DNA of 45,365 nucleotides from JBFFXF01 sp041569895 (GCA_041569895.1 JBFFXF010000019.1:1-45365), one strand, 5' to 3'. Shown: positions 25,718 to 34,905, numbered from the stretch's first letter. Made by a program: numbers and translations. The notes: generated by a model not told the origin, from the letters alone.

Positions 25718-27067
25718 TTAAAGCAGCTCCGGTGGGACCTCGCCGCTCTCGAGGAGGTGGACTGGTCGGCCCGAGAGGTTGGTGATCGTGTCGTGCGGCT
25801 CGAGGCCGAGGGCGTGGTAGACGATCGCCGAGAAGTCGTTCGGGCCGATGGGGCGCGATGTCGGGTGCTCCGCCTTGTCGTTCGTGCTGCCGACGACCTG
25901 TCCGTGGCGGTAGCCGCCGCCGGCGAAGAGGATGCTCTGCGCCTGCGGCCAGTGATCGCGTCCGGCGTCCTTGTTGATCCTCGGGGTGCGTCCGAACTCG
26001 CCGGCGGTGACGACGAGGGTGTCGTCGAGCAGTCCGCGGTCGGCGAGGTCCTGGATCAGCACGCCGACGGCGCGGTCGTGGCGCGGCATCTTGTTGTCGA
26101 GCGCGCCCTTGATGTTGCCGTGGTCGTCCCAGTAGCCGGTGTTCAGGGTGACGAACCGTGCGCCGGCCTCGACCAGCCTGCGGGCGAGCAGCGCCTGCTC
26201 GCCCCACCCGTCGCCGTAGAGCTCGCGGATGCGCGGATCCTCGCGCGAGAGGTCGAACGCATCGCGCGCGCGACCGGAGAGCACGAGCTCGACCGCCTGG
26301 CGGTTGATGCGGTCCATCTGCGAGTACGCGGGACTCGCGTCGACGCGCCGTCGCAGCCCGTCGAACTGCTCGAGGAGCGAGATGCGGTTCATCAGGCGGC
26401 GGTCGCTGAGCCCGTCGACGAGCGTCAGGCTGTCGGCGCGCGCCGACGGAAGCTGCACGCCCTCGTTGCCGTAGCTGAAGTTTCCGGTGCGGAACGGATT
26501 GTGTGACACGCCGAGGAACGCCGCCCCGTGGAAGCCGAATCCGCCGTCGTTGATGTTGACGTACGACGGCACGCCGCGAAGCCTCGGACCGAGCAGGTGC
26601 GACGCCACCGAGCCCATCGACGGGTTGCGCGGCTCGCGGTCCGATCCGTTGGCGCCGAGGTAGCCCGAGAGGATCCAGTGAGCGGCGGCGAAGTGGTCGC
26701 CGTTGGTGTGGGTGAACCCGCGGAACACCGTCGTCCGGTGCATGATCCGCGCATGGAACGGCATGCGCTCGGAGATCTGGAGCCCGTCGAGCGTCGTGTT
26801 TATCGGACGGTACGGCCCGCGCACCTCCGACGGCGCGTCGGGCTTCATGTCGAAGGTGTCGAGCTGCGATGGTCCGCCGTGCTGCCAGATCAGGATCACG
26901 GACCGGCCGGTGCCGCCACTGCGGCCCGCCGCGCGACGCGCGTCCTCGGCGCGCAGCACGTCCGCGAGCGTCAGCCCGAGGACGCCGAGCGAGCCGACCT
27001 GGATGAACCGGCGACGGTCGAGACCGTCGCAGAGGTGGGGTTGCGCTGACCCGGTGATCTGGAGCAT
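25718..27067 (-). CDS. DUF1501 family protein, second copy, Tat-exported
   Basis: This 449-residue DUF1501 protein has the leader LDRRRFIQVGSLGVLGLTLA (Tat type). Conserved blocks are SVILIWQHGGPSQLDTFDMK, RGVPSYVNINDGGFGFHGAA, LLARRLVEAGARFVTLNTGY, VVTAGEFGRTPRINKDAGRD and YHALGLEPHDTITNLSGRP. The start at 27067 is supported by AGGGAAG about 8 bases upstream and by the standard family N-terminus; an ATG at 27103 would add 12 residues. Unlike the copy at 21242, no DUF1553 gene is attached: the neighbours are repeats and the GDYXXLXY gene, so it is a solo member. Sequence differences from the first copy are large, so this is not a recent duplication. Confidence 0.92.
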   Translation of the reverse strand: MLQITGSAQPHLCDGLDRRRFIQVGSLGVLGLTLADVLRAEDARRAAGRSGGTGRSVILIWQHGGPSQLDTFDMKPDAPSEVRGPYRPINTTLDGLQISERMPFHARIMHRTTVFRGFTHTNGDHFAAAHWILSGYLGANGSDREPRNPSMGSVASHLLGPRLRGVPSYVNINDGGFGFHGAAFLGVSHNPFRTGNFSYGNEGVQLPSARADSLTLVDGLSDRRLMNRISLLEQFDGLRRRVDASPAYSQMDRINRQAVELVLSGRARDAFDLSREDPRIRELYGDGWGEQALLARRLVEAGARFVTLNTGYWDDHGNIKGALDNKMPRHDRAVGVLIQDLADRGLLDDTLVVTAGEFGRTPRINKDAGRDHWPQAQSILFAGGGYRHGQVVGSTNDKAEHPTSRPIGPNDFSAIVYHALGLEPHDTITNLSGRPVHLLESGEVPPELL

Positions 27068-27102
27068 CGATTTTCTTCCCTGCAGTGCAGAACGACGGGA
27101 CA

Positions 27103-27174
27103 CGGGTACGCGCTCGTCCCGTCCCCGGTCCCGGGCCCGTGCCCGGTCCGGAGCGGCAAAACGGGAGTATTCTA
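27103..27174 (-). repeat. CGNNNN hexamer array upstream of the solo DUF1501 gene
   Basis: CG falls every 6 bases from 27120 to 27144 (CCCGTC, CCCGGT, CCCGGG and CCCGTG types), with looser units from 27103. At 27169-27174 the minus strand reads TAGAAT, a possible -10 box about 100 bases before the ATG, so the array would lie in the 5' leader. Confidence 0.65.
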
Positions 27175-27206
27175 CCCCTCGGCCACCCCGGCGGCGCCAG
27201 AATTCG

Positions 27207-27218
27207 CCCCCCGGGGGG
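27207..27218. other. perfect 12-base GC palindrome
   Basis: Six C followed by six G (then one more G) sit 24 bases after the GDYXXLXY stop codon. It could form a strong stem, but there is no U-tract, so a standard terminator is not supported. Confidence 0.4.
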
Positions 27219-27241
27219 GAGGGGCCGGTAAAGCAGGCGGG

Positions 27242-28264
27242 TCAGTCGATCCGCCCCCGGCCGGTGAAGGCCTGGGAGCGCAGGCGCCCGTGCCAGATCG
27301 ACTCGGCGTGCCGCAGGTGGCTGGAGTCGGCGCGCGACGGCGGCGAGTAGACCAGGCGGAAGGGGGCGGACCACTCGATGCCCGCGACGGTGCGGGGCTC
27401 CTCGCCCGTGCGCGTGACGAACCACGCCGGGTCCGCCAGGTCGATGCGTGTCTCGTGGCTCTCGCCGGGGGCCAGCAGCCGGATGTGGTCGTCGGTGATC
27501 GGCGGGCGCCGCTCGCCCTCGCCGACCCACGACCACGGGTTCGTCTGCCAGATCGAATCGGGGACGAGCTCGAAGGCCCGGCCCCCGGGCAGATCGAGGA
27601 TGGCGACGTCGCGCTCACTCGCGTTCATCAGGAATATCTTGACGGCGACCGGCAGCCGCTCGCGAGCGCGGACCGGCTGCCCGGGCTCGCGCAGCTCCCG
27701 CTCCTCCCACTCGACCTGGAGCCCGATGCCGAGCGGGCTCCAGCGGTGGTCGGTGAGCACCGCGAGGCCGTTGCCGCCGAGCGCCACCTCGAGCTCCAGA
27801 GGCACCTGGACGTTCCCCCGGTTGCGGCCCAGCTCGAGCTCGAGGCCGCGACCCTGCTGGACGAAATACGCCTCGATGCCGTAGCGCACGAGGACCGCGT
27901 CGCCCTGGTGTCCGTGAAAGCGACCGCGGATGAAGAGGCCGTCGTCGGGCGGCCGGTCACTGGCGTGGACGATGTCCGCCACGCCGTCCTCGCCGATCGA
28001 CAGGGTCGTGTAGATCCGCGTGTCCTTCTTCAACTCGTACCGGGAACGCCCGGCGAGGCCGTCGCGCAGCAGCGGCGGCGGGATGGTGGTGATCTCGTAG
28101 TCGAGGCGCACGTACTGTCCGCGGAAGGGATCGAGCGGATCGATCGGCGCGGTGCGCAGGTGGACGCGCTCGCCGGTGAGGACGACCCACTCGCGCTCGC
28201 CGGCCATCACGGCCAGGACGAGCGCCTGGAACCCGACCGCCGCGATGCCGAGCCATTTCTTCAT
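27242..28264 (-). CDS. GDYXXLXY domain protein
   Basis: This 340-residue membrane-anchored protein has an N-terminal hydrophobic segment (LGIAAVGFQALVLAVMA), and its defining motif is RGQYVRLDYEI in the context DPLDPFRGQY. The family is usually about 180-200 residues. Here an additional 150-residue beta-rich C-terminal region follows (FELVPDSIWQTNPWSW, SAPFRLVYSPPSRADSS). Function is unknown. The family is nearly always encoded with a DUF2157 protein, and the ATG here overlaps the DUF2157 stop as ATGA (28261-28264). Together they probably form an envelope complex. Confidence 0.85.
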   Translation of the reverse strand: MKKWLGIAAVGFQALVLAVMAGEREWVVLTGERVHLRTAPIDPLDPFRGQYVRLDYEITTIPPPLLRDGLAGRSRYELKKDTRIYTTLSIGEDGVADIVHASDRPPDDGLFIRGRFHGHQGDAVLVRYGIEAYFVQQGRGLELELGRNRGNVQVPLELEVALGGNGLAVLTDHRWSPLGIGLQVEWEERELREPGQPVRARERLPVAVKIFLMNASERDVAILDLPGGRAFELVPDSIWQTNPWSWVGEGERRPPITDDHIRLLAPGESHETRIDLADPAWFVTRTGEEPRTVAGIEWSAPFRLVYSPPSRADSSHLRHAESIWHGRLRSQAFTGRGRID

Positions 28265-29622
28265 GTCGTCGTCTCCCCGGTGGTCGTCTGGCCGGTCGCT
28301 CGCTCCGTCGCGTGCAGCTTGCGGATGCGGTGGTAGACGAGCCCCTGACCGATGAGCACACCGCCAACCAGGATGAAGACGATCCCCCGCACCCAGAGGC
28401 TCTCGAAGAGATCGACGTATCGCGCCACCGTGAGCGCGCCGAAGAGGATCGAGCCGAGGACCATCGTTCCGACCGACTCGTTCAGGCAGCCGCGGGCCAT
28501 CAGGCCGGCGGCGTGCGCGAGGACGATGACGTTGATCGGCGCCGCGATCCACCACCGTTCGATCTCGGAGGGCAGGAACGCGGCGATCTGCGTCAGGACG
28601 AGCAGCAGCGGGATGAGGAAGAGGTCGTACGCCGGGAAGCGCTCGGTCGCGATGCCGCGACGCCGGACGGTGTCCGCGATGACGCCGGACCAGGCGGCGA
28701 TCGCGAGCAGCAGCGGGACGAGCCAGTAGAGGATCGGACCGACGCCGCCGTTGAAGTCGACGCCGATCACGTCCCTCGCGAGATCGGGAAAGGTCAGCAG
28801 GTACGCGAGCAGGAAGTAGGCGATCAGACCGGAGACGACGAACACGGGACCGGACTCCGGGAAGACCATGCGCGTCCGCAGCCAGATGCCGGCGCCGACG
28901 AGGAGCGCCGCGGCGGAGAGCAGCACCGAGAAGGCGATGTCGTCCTCGTAGCTGATCACCGCGGTGCCAACGGTGAACACCACGGCGACGATGAGAAAAG
29001 CCAGCAGCACTCGCGAACGCTTCAGGAACGCCAGCGGGCCGAGCAGGCCTCCGATCATCCACGGCGCGGCGTGCACGGGAGTCCGGAAGTCGATCGCCTC
29101 GGCCAGCGACCAGGAGGCGAAGAGGACCGCCGCCATGATCGCCTGACCCGTCGAGAAGAGCGCCCACGCGGCGGCCAGCGCGCCGAGTCCCCAGAAGAGG
29201 AAGCCGTTGGGGAAGTGCTCCTGGATGTTGTAGATCTGCGCCACCAGCCAGATGCCGGCGCCGAAGAACATCGTTCCGAGGATATTGAGCGCCTCACCGA
29301 GCGCGCCGGTTCCCGGGCTGCCGCTCTGCTCGCCGCGCCGGCGAAGCCAGAGACCGGCGCCGTGCGCCCCGAGCAGGACGACGAAGACGATGGCCAGCTT
29401 GATGAGCTTGGGGATCGCCTCCCAGTTGTAGGCGATGAGGAGGATGAGGCCGAGCCCGACGACCACCGCGCCGAGCCCGCCGAAGAGAATCACGTTCCAC
29501 GGGAGGCGCGCCTTCGGCTCCGGGTAGAGCTGGGCGATCCTGTCGGCCTGCTCGCGCGTGATCAGATTGCCGCCGACCCAGCGCTCGAGCTCCCGCTTCA
29601 GCCAGCGGATCGGTTTCTTCAT
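28261..29622 (-). CDS. DUF2157 multi-pass membrane protein
   Basis: This 453-residue membrane protein has a cytosolic N-terminal DUF2157 domain (LKRELERWVGGNLITREQAD). Around twelve hydrophobic helices follow, starting with NVILFGGLGAVVVGLGLILL and LAIVFVVLLGAHGAGLWLR and ending with GIVFILVGGVLIGQGLVYHR. The family has no proven function. It is the first gene of the pair with GDYXXLXY. A ribosome site (CGGAG, 9 bases before ATG) lies within a small hairpin, and a good sigma70-type promoter is found 70-98 bases upstream. The rest of the 535-base upstream gap is repeat sequence. Confidence 0.87.
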   Translation of the reverse strand: MKKPIRWLKRELERWVGGNLITREQADRIAQLYPEPKARLPWNVILFGGLGAVVVGLGLILLIAYNWEAIPKLIKLAIVFVVLLGAHGAGLWLRRRGEQSGSPGTGALGEALNILGTMFFGAGIWLVAQIYNIQEHFPNGFLFWGLGALAAAWALFSTGQAIMAAVLFASWSLAEAIDFRTPVHAAPWMIGGLLGPLAFLKRSRVLLAFLIVAVVFTVGTAVISYEDDIAFSVLLSAAALLVGAGIWLRTRMVFPESGPVFVVSGLIAYFLLAYLLTFPDLARDVIGVDFNGGVGPILYWLVPLLLAIAAWSGVIADTVRRRGIATERFPAYDLFLIPLLLVLTQIAAFLPSEIERWWIAAPINVIVLAHAAGLMARGCLNESVGTMVLGSILFGALTVARYVDLFESLWVRGIVFILVGGVLIGQGLVYHRIRKLHATERATGQTTTGETTT

Positions 29623-29625
29623 GGT

Positions 29626-29640
29626 GGAACGCTCCGTTCC
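29626..29640 (-). promoter_or_regulatory. hairpin enclosing the DUF2157 ribosome site
   Basis: On the minus strand GGAACG pairs perfectly with CGTTCC around the loop GAG. The Shine-Dalgarno CGGAG is made from the end of the stem, the loop and the start of the second arm. The ATG is 3 bases after the hairpin. The structure could limit translation. Confidence 0.4.
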
Positions 29641-29691
29641 GGGAATCGGCTCGCGGCGCGCGACGCTGAAGCCGAATCGCCAACCCCGCGG

Positions 29692-29720
29692 ATTGTCGCC
29701 CGGCGAGGATCAGCATACAA
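29692..29720 (-). promoter_or_regulatory. promoter for the DUF2157-GDYXXLXY pair
   Basis: On the minus strand TTGTAT (29720-29715) and GACAAT (29697-29692) are separated by exactly 17 bases. GACAAT is also the -10 word of the promoter at 39336. Confidence 0.5.
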
Positions 29721-29745
29721 TCGACCCCTCGCCCGGTCGATCCCC

Positions 29746-29777
29746 CGTCTCCGGCCCCGGCGCCGGACCCGTGCCCG
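29746..29777 (-). repeat. CGNNNN hexamer array, 6 units
   Basis: CG falls at 29746, 29752, 29758, 29764, 29770 and 29776. It stands next to the right end of element F and is joined by GAAAAGGCTGATCGATG, equivalent (as reverse complement) to the junction at copy E. Confidence 0.8.
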
Positions 29778-29794
29778 AAAAGGCTGATCGATGC

Positions 29795-30131
29795 CGTTGG
29801 CGAGACTCTGACGGCAGACGGGGGCAAGGAAGGCAGGAAAGCAGGAAGGCAGGAAGGAGGATTGAATATTCTGCTTCGGATGCACTACGTCGCTTGCAGG
29901 ACTCGCCGAGAGGTGACGGAGGTATCGAGCCGAGCCACACGTGGCGACGCGAGCTGCCGCGGTCACGAGATCGGACCGAGGACGCTCTTCGACGCGCTGC
30001 TGTCTTCGGGCGTTGGAGATTGGAGCGGTTCCGCCGACGGCGCGAGCGGAACTCCTTCAGTCCTTTCTTTTCCTGCCTTCCTGAGTTTCCTGCCTTCCTC
30101 ATGAATCGTCTGACAGCAAACCTCCGAGGTT
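29795..30131 (-). repeat. dispersed intergenic element, copy F (third core type)
   Basis: This copy is in reverse orientation. GACTCTGACGGCAGACGGGG and the purine arm GGAAGGCAGGAAAGCAGGAA lie at the left. TTTTCCTGCCTTCCTGAGTT and CCTCATGAATCGTCTGACAG lie at the right, then the small hairpin AACCTCCGAGGTT. Its roughly 180-base core is unlike those of A/B/E or C. So the arms are conserved while the core is not, and the right edge ends 27 bases before the SGNH gene. Confidence 0.75.
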
Positions 30132-30157
30132 CAGTCTCCCTGCCGGGCTTGGACCGC

Positions 30158-31387
30158 ATGACCAACCTCCGACGATTCTTCGCGCATTTCCTCGTCGCGC
30201 TCCTTGCCCTGACCGGCCCTCCCGCGACCTCTGCCGACGACGCGCCTCCCGCGTTCGAGCTGCGCGATGGTGATCGTGTCGTGCTGGTCGGCAATACGTT
30301 TGTCGAGCGCATGATCGAGCACAACTTTCTCGAGACGCTGCTGACGCGTCGGCATCCGGAGCGGCACGTCATCTTTCGCAATCTCGGCTGGAGCGGCGAC
30401 AACGTCCGTGGACGCTCGCGGGCCGGCTTCGATCCGCCGGAGAGCGGGTTCCCCAAGCTCCTCGACGAGGTGCGACGCCAGCAGCCGACCGTGGTCATCG
30501 TCGGCTACGGCATGAACGAGTCCTTCCGCGGCGACGACGGGCTCGAGCCGTTCCGTGAAGGGCTCACGCGCCTCCTCGACGCGCTCGCCGAGACGGGCGC
30601 GCGGCTGGCGCTCGTCTCGCCCATCCGCCACCAGGACCTCGGGCGCCCGCTGCCGGATCCCGCGGCGCACAACCGCGAACTGGCGCGCTACGTCGAGACC
30701 ATCCGATCGATCGCCGCGGAGCGCCGGCTGCCGTTCGTCGACCTCTTCCGGCACGGGCACGGCGGCGAGGCGCCTCTGCCGACGACCAACGGCATCCACC
30801 TGACCGGCGCGGGCTACCGCCTGGCGGCGACGTCGATCGCCCGCGGGCTGGGTATCGAGCCGGCGCGCTGGGAGGTCGACCTGTCGCTGCGCGGCGAGTC
30901 GCGCTTCCGCGGCACGCGGGTGTCGAGCATCGCGTGGGGACGGCGGCGCGCGAGCGGCGACCGTCCGATCCTCCGCATGGTGCTCGCCGACGACGTCCTG
31001 CCATCTCCGTGCGGCGACGAGCCACGCGTCCTGCGCGTCCGCGGGCTGCGCGACGGGCCGTACACGCTCGCGATCGACGGCCAGCCGGTCGCGACGCGTT
31101 CCGCAGCCGAGTGGCGGGCGGGAGTCGACATCACCGATGGACCGCAGCACGAGCAGCTCGAGGCCCTGCGGCGCGAGATCGCCACCAAGAACTTCGTCTT
31201 CTTCCAGCGCTGGCGCCCGCACAACACGACGTACCTCTTCGGATTCCGCAGGCACGAGCAGGGACGGAACGCACGCGAGGTCGCCGCGCTCGATCCGATC
31301 ATCGCGGGGCACGAGGAGCGCATCGCCGAGCTCCGGCAGCCACGCGAGCACGTCTGGGAGCTGCGCGCCGTGGGAGAGGAGCGATGA
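30158..31387 (+). CDS. secreted SGNH/GDSL-like hydrolase with altered nucleophile block
   Basis: This 409-residue exported protein has a signal peptide (FFAHFLVALLALTGPPATSA). A domain recognisable as SGNH hydrolase follows: block I region DRVVLVGNTFVERM, FRNLGWSGDNVRGRSR (block II), VVIVGYGMNESFRGDDG (block III, N present) and TTNGIHLTGAGYRLAA (block V, His present with N in place of D). Block I reads GNT where catalytic GDS is standard, so the Ser nucleophile appears to be missing or replaced by Thr; the enzyme may be inactive or a binding protein. The C-terminal 170 residues resemble those of planctomycetal relatives (FVFFQRWRPHNTTYLFGFR). The ATG at 30158 lacks a good ribosome site. The stop overlaps the next ATG as ATGA, coupling it to the heme protein. 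Confidence 0.8.
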   Translation: MTNLRRFFAHFLVALLALTGPPATSADDAPPAFELRDGDRVVLVGNTFVERMIEHNFLETLLTRRHPERHVIFRNLGWSGDNVRGRSRAGFDPPESGFPKLLDEVRRQQPTVVIVGYGMNESFRGDDGLEPFREGLTRLLDALAETGARLALVSPIRHQDLGRPLPDPAAHNRELARYVETIRSIAAERRLPFVDLFRHGHGGEAPLPTTNGIHLTGAGYRLAATSIARGLGIEPARWEVDLSLRGESRFRGTRVSSIAWGRRRASGDRPILRMVLADDVLPSPCGDEPRVLRVRGLRDGPYTLAIDGQPVATRSAAEWRAGVDITDGPQHEQLEALRREIATKNFVFFQRWRPHNTTYLFGFRRHEQGRNAREVAALDPIIAGHEERIAELRQPREHVWELRAVGEER

Positions 31388-34300
31388 GAGCACCGGGACG
31401 ACCGACGACCATCCTGCTCGCGGCGCTCGCGCTCATCGCAACGGCGACCAGCGCGATCGCCCAGCGCGGCCTGCGCGACGTGCCGCCGCCCGACGTCTCG
31501 GAGGAGCTCGAGCGCTTCGAGCTCGCCGAGGGGTTCGAGATCGCGCTTTTCGCCGCCGACCCGATGGTGGTGAAGCCGATCCAGATCAACTTCGACCCGG
31601 CGGGACGCATCTGGGTGGCGAGCTCGCCGATCTACCCGCAGCTCCTGCCGGGCGCGCGCGCCGAGGACCGCGTCCTCGTGGTCGAGGACACCGACGGCGA
31701 CGGGCGCGCGGATCGCTCGACCGTCTTCGCCGAGGGGCTCCTGATTCCGACGGCGGTGATCCCCGGCGACGGCGGCGCCTACGTCGCCAACAGCACCGAG
31801 CTGCTCCACCTCGAGGACGTCGACGGCGACCTGCGCGCCGACACGCGGCGCGTCGTGCTCTCGGGCTTCGGCACCGAGGACACGCACCACATCCTGCACA
31901 CGCTGCGATGGGGACCGGAGGGCCTGCTCTACTTCAACCAGTCGATCTACATCCACAGCCACATCGAGACGCCCCACGGCGTGCGCCGCCTCGACGCGGG
32001 CGGCATCTGGCGGCTGCGGCCGGAGACGCTCGAGCTCGACGTCTTCGTGCGCGGCATGGTCAACGGCTGGGGCCACCAGTTCGACCGCTGGGGGCAGCAG
32101 TTCGGGGCGGACGGCGCGTACTCCGAGGGGATCCTCTACTTCATACCGGGAGCGTTCTACGCCACCGCCCACAACGCGCGGCGCATCCTGTCCGGCCTCA
32201 ACCCCGGCAGCCCGAAGCACTGCAGCATCGAGATCCTCGGGGGCCGCCACCTGCCCGACGACTGGCAGGGGACCATCATCGCGTGCGACTTCCGTGCCAA
32301 CCGCATCAACCGCTTCGCGCTCAGCGATGCCGGAGCGGGGTACCGGTCGGATCAGCAGCCCGACCTGGTGCGATCGCGACACGTCGCGTTCCGTCCGATC
32401 GACGTCAAGATGGGGCCCGACGGCGCCATCTACATCGCCGACTGGTACAACCCGATCATCCAGCACGGCGAGGTCGACTTCCGCGACGAGCGCCGCAACC
32501 ACTCGAACGGGCGCATCTGGCGCATCACCGCGACCGGTCGGCCGCTCGTCGAGCGTCCGGCGCTGGTCGGCGCGCCGATCGGCGAGCTGCTCGAGCGACT
32601 GCGCGCGCCGGAGCAGTGGACGCGCCACCACGCCAGGCGCGTGCTCTCCGAACGCCCGCGGGACGAGGTGCTCGCGGCGCTGTCGCGATGGGTCGAGGAG
32701 CTCGACGCCGCCGACGCGGACCACGAGCACCACCTCCTCGAGGCGCTCTGGGTGCACCAGACGCTCGACGACGTCAACGAGAAGTTCCTGCGCCGCCTCC
32801 TCGCGTCGAGCGAGCCGCGCGCGCGGGCGGCGGCGGTGCGCGTCCTCTCGCACTGGTGGCGACGCATCGGGCGCGACGTCGCGCTCGGGCTGCTCGCGCC
32901 GTGTGTCAGCGACGAGTTCGCGCGCGTGCGCCTCGAGGCGGTGCGCGCCCTCGGCGGCATCCCGGATCGGCGCGCTGCGGAGCTCGCGCTGAGCGTCCTC
33001 GACAGACCGATCGACCGCTTCCTCGATTACGGCCTCTGGCTGACCGCGAACGAGCTCGCCGAGCAGTGGCTGCCGGCGCTGGCGCGGGGCGAGGTCGTCT
33101 TCGGCGGTGACGCGCGCCGTCTCGAGTTCGCGCTCGAGGCAGTGGGCTCCGACGCGGCCGTGCGGCCGATCCGCGAGCTGATCGCAGCCGGCGAGACCTC
33201 GCGGGAGCGCACGCCGGAGCTCCTGCGGCTGGTGGCGCGGCTCGGCGGTCCCGATGACCTGGCGTTCGTCTTCGATCGCGTCGCCGGGGGCGACACCCTC
33301 GCCGAGAACGCGCGCGTCACCCTGCTGCGCGAGCTCGCCCGCATCGCCCGCGAGAAGGGCACGCGCCCCGCGGTCGACGCCGATCGCGTCGCGGCGCTGC
33401 TCGACTCCGGCCCGCCCGCGCTGCGCGCCGGGGCGTACCGGCTCGCGGGGCTCTGGAAGCTCGAGTCGCTGCGCGAGCGACTGCGGAGCGCGGCGCTCGA
33501 CCGGTCACTCGACGAGAGGCTCCACCGCGCCGTCCTCGACGGGCTCGTCGCGCTCGGCGATCCGGAAAGCGTCGCGACGCTCGAGGCCGCGCTCGAGGCC
33601 GCCACCGAGATCGACGCACGCCTGCGGATCATCGCCGCTCTGGTCGCGCTCGACCTGCCTCGGGCCGCGCGACGCTTCGCGACCCTGATCACCGACTCGC
33701 GGACCGTGGTGGGCGACACGGCGGGCGTCTTCGAGGCGTTCTTCGGCCGCAGGGAGGGTCCGGCGGCGCTCCTCGGCGCGCTCGGCGACTCGGAGATCCA
33801 GCCGGACGCGGCGAAGGTCGGCCTGCGGATCGCGCAGTCGTCGGGCGTCGCGTCGCCCGAGCTGATCGAGCGCCTCGGGGCGGCCGCGGGCGAGGGCGTG
33901 TGGGAACCGGTCGTCACGGACGCGGACGCGTTCGCCGCGCTCCTCGACGAGATCCGCGAACGGGGCGATGCGCGCCGCGGCGAGGCGATCTACCGGCGAC
34001 CGGCGCTGAAGTGCATCGAGTGCCACGCGATCGGCGGCGCCGGTGGCCAGGTCGGCCCCGACATGTCGAGCCTCGGCGGCGCGTCGCAGCTCGACTCCAT
34101 CGTCGATTCGCTCGTCCTGCCCAACAAGGCCGTCAAGGAGAACTACCACTCGCTGGTCGTGGTGACGCGCCAGGGCGAGGTGGTCACCGGCATCCCGATC
34201 GCGTCGTCGGCGGAGAGCGTCACGCTGCGAACGAGCTCGGGCGAGGAGCGCACCATTGGCACGTCGGCGATTCTCCGGCGACAGGTCTCTGGCTCGATCA

Positions 34301-34842
34301 TGCCGGAGAACCTCGTCGACACGCTGACGCGCGAGGAGCTCGTCGACCTCGCCCGTTTTCTCGCCGCGCTCGGCAAGGACGAGGGATTCACCGTCGGCCC
34401 GGAGAGGGTCGCCCGGCGATGGCGCCTGCTGGCCGGACCGCCCCGCGAGCTCACCACCGGCTCCCCGGCCGCGATCGGCGAGCGCCTCGCGAACACGTCG
34501 CTCCGGTGGATCCCCGCAACGAGCCGCGTCGACGGAGAGCTGCCGCTCGAAGACCTCGCATCGACGTCGACGTCCACGTCAGGCGTCGCCCTCGCCCGGA
34601 CGGAGATCAGCGCCGAGCGCCCGGGCCGCGTCGAGCTCACCATCAACGGCGCGGAGGGCCTGACCGCATGGCTCGACGCGAAGCCGATCGAGCTGGAACC
34701 GACGACGACGCTCGTGCTCGAGGAGGGGATTCACCGCCTCGACCTCCGCGTCGAGACAGAGAAGCGTCGCCGCGGGCTGCGGGTGACCCTGCGTGAGGTG
34801 GAGGGCTCGGCCGCGGCGGCGGGTTTCGTGGGCGGCTTGTGA
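31384..34842 (+). CDS. PVC-type heme-binding propeller/HEAT protein with C-terminal cytochrome c domain
   Basis: This 1152-residue secreted protein has a signal peptide (TTILLAALALIATATSAIAQ). A dehydrogenase-like beta-propeller follows (about residues 35-380), marked by INFDPAGRIWVASSPIYPQL, VVEDTDGDGRADRSTVFAEG and VKMGPDGAIYIADWYNPIIQ. A long alpha-helical HEAT-repeat region comes next. Then comes a single c-type heme domain with CIECH at residues 877-881 (YRRPALKCIECHAIGG, GPDMSSLG), followed by the characteristic VLPNKAVKENYHSLVVVTRQ block. Its C-terminal 170 residues look like a beta-sandwich carbohydrate or PA14-like domain. This architecture is a known PVC expansion, and its enzymatic role is unproven. 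It is coupled by ATGA overlap to the SGNH-like gene, a common neighbour of this family. Confidence 0.93.
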   Translation: MRAPGRPTTILLAALALIATATSAIAQRGLRDVPPPDVSEELERFELAEGFEIALFAADPMVVKPIQINFDPAGRIWVASSPIYPQLLPGARAEDRVLVVEDTDGDGRADRSTVFAEGLLIPTAVIPGDGGAYVANSTELLHLEDVDGDLRADTRRVVLSGFGTEDTHHILHTLRWGPEGLLYFNQSIYIHSHIETPHGVRRLDAGGIWRLRPETLELDVFVRGMVNGWGHQFDRWGQQFGADGAYSEGILYFIPGAFYATAHNARRILSGLNPGSPKHCSIEILGGRHLPDDWQGTIIACDFRANRINRFALSDAGAGYRSDQQPDLVRSRHVAFRPIDVKMGPDGAIYIADWYNPIIQHGEVDFRDERRNHSNGRIWRITATGRPLVERPALVGAPIGELLERLRAPEQWTRHHARRVLSERPRDEVLAALSRWVEELDAADADHEHHLLEALWVHQTLDDVNEKFLRRLLASSEPRARAAAVRVLSHWWRRIGRDVALGLLAPCVSDEFARVRLEAVRALGGIPDRRAAELALSVLDRPIDRFLDYGLWLTANELAEQWLPALARGEVVFGGDARRLEFALEAVGSDAAVRPIRELIAAGETSRERTPELLRLVARLGGPDDLAFVFDRVAGGDTLAENARVTLLRELARIAREKGTRPAVDADRVAALLDSGPPALRAGAYRLAGLWKLESLRERLRSAALDRSLDERLHRAVLDGLVALGDPESVATLEAALEAATEIDARLRIIAALVALDLPRAARRFATLITDSRTVVGDTAGVFEAFFGRREGPAALLGALGDSEIQPDAAKVGLRIAQSSGVASPELIERLGAAAGEGVWEPVVTDADAFAALLDEIRERGDARRGEAIYRRPALKCIECHAIGGAGGQVGPDMSSLGGASQLDSIVDSLVLPNKAVKENYHSLVVVTRQGEVVTGIPIASSAESVTLRTSSGEERTIGTSAILRRQVSGSIMPENLVDTLTREELVDLARFLAALGKDEGFTVGPERVARRWRLLAGPPRELTTGSPAAIGERLANTSLRWIPATSRVDGELPLEDLASTSTSTSGVALARTEISAERPGRVELTINGAEGLTAWLDAKPIELEPTTTLVLEEGIHRLDLRVETEKRRRGLRVTLREVEGSAAAAGFVGGL

Positions 34843-34855
34843 GCATCGCCCTCCT

Positions 34856-34905
34856 CGTCCTCGTTCCCGTCCCCGGTCCCGTGCCCGTGCCCGGTCCCGT
34901 GCCCG
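34856..34905 (+). repeat. CGNNNN hexamer array, 9 units
   Basis: CG falls every 6 bases from 34856 to 34904, starting 14 bases after the stop of the heme protein. Units are TCCTCG, TTCCCG, GTCCCG and similar. Confidence 0.85.

Noticed and set aside
27181..27240. Rho-independent terminator at the C6G6 palindrome
   Set aside because: There is no T-tract on either strand next to the stem, and a loop-free palindrome is a poor terminator; kept only as a palindrome.
28312..29787. Plus-strand frame opposite the DUF2157 gene
   Set aside because: Asp/Glu/Arg-rich shadow of a hydrophobic membrane protein.
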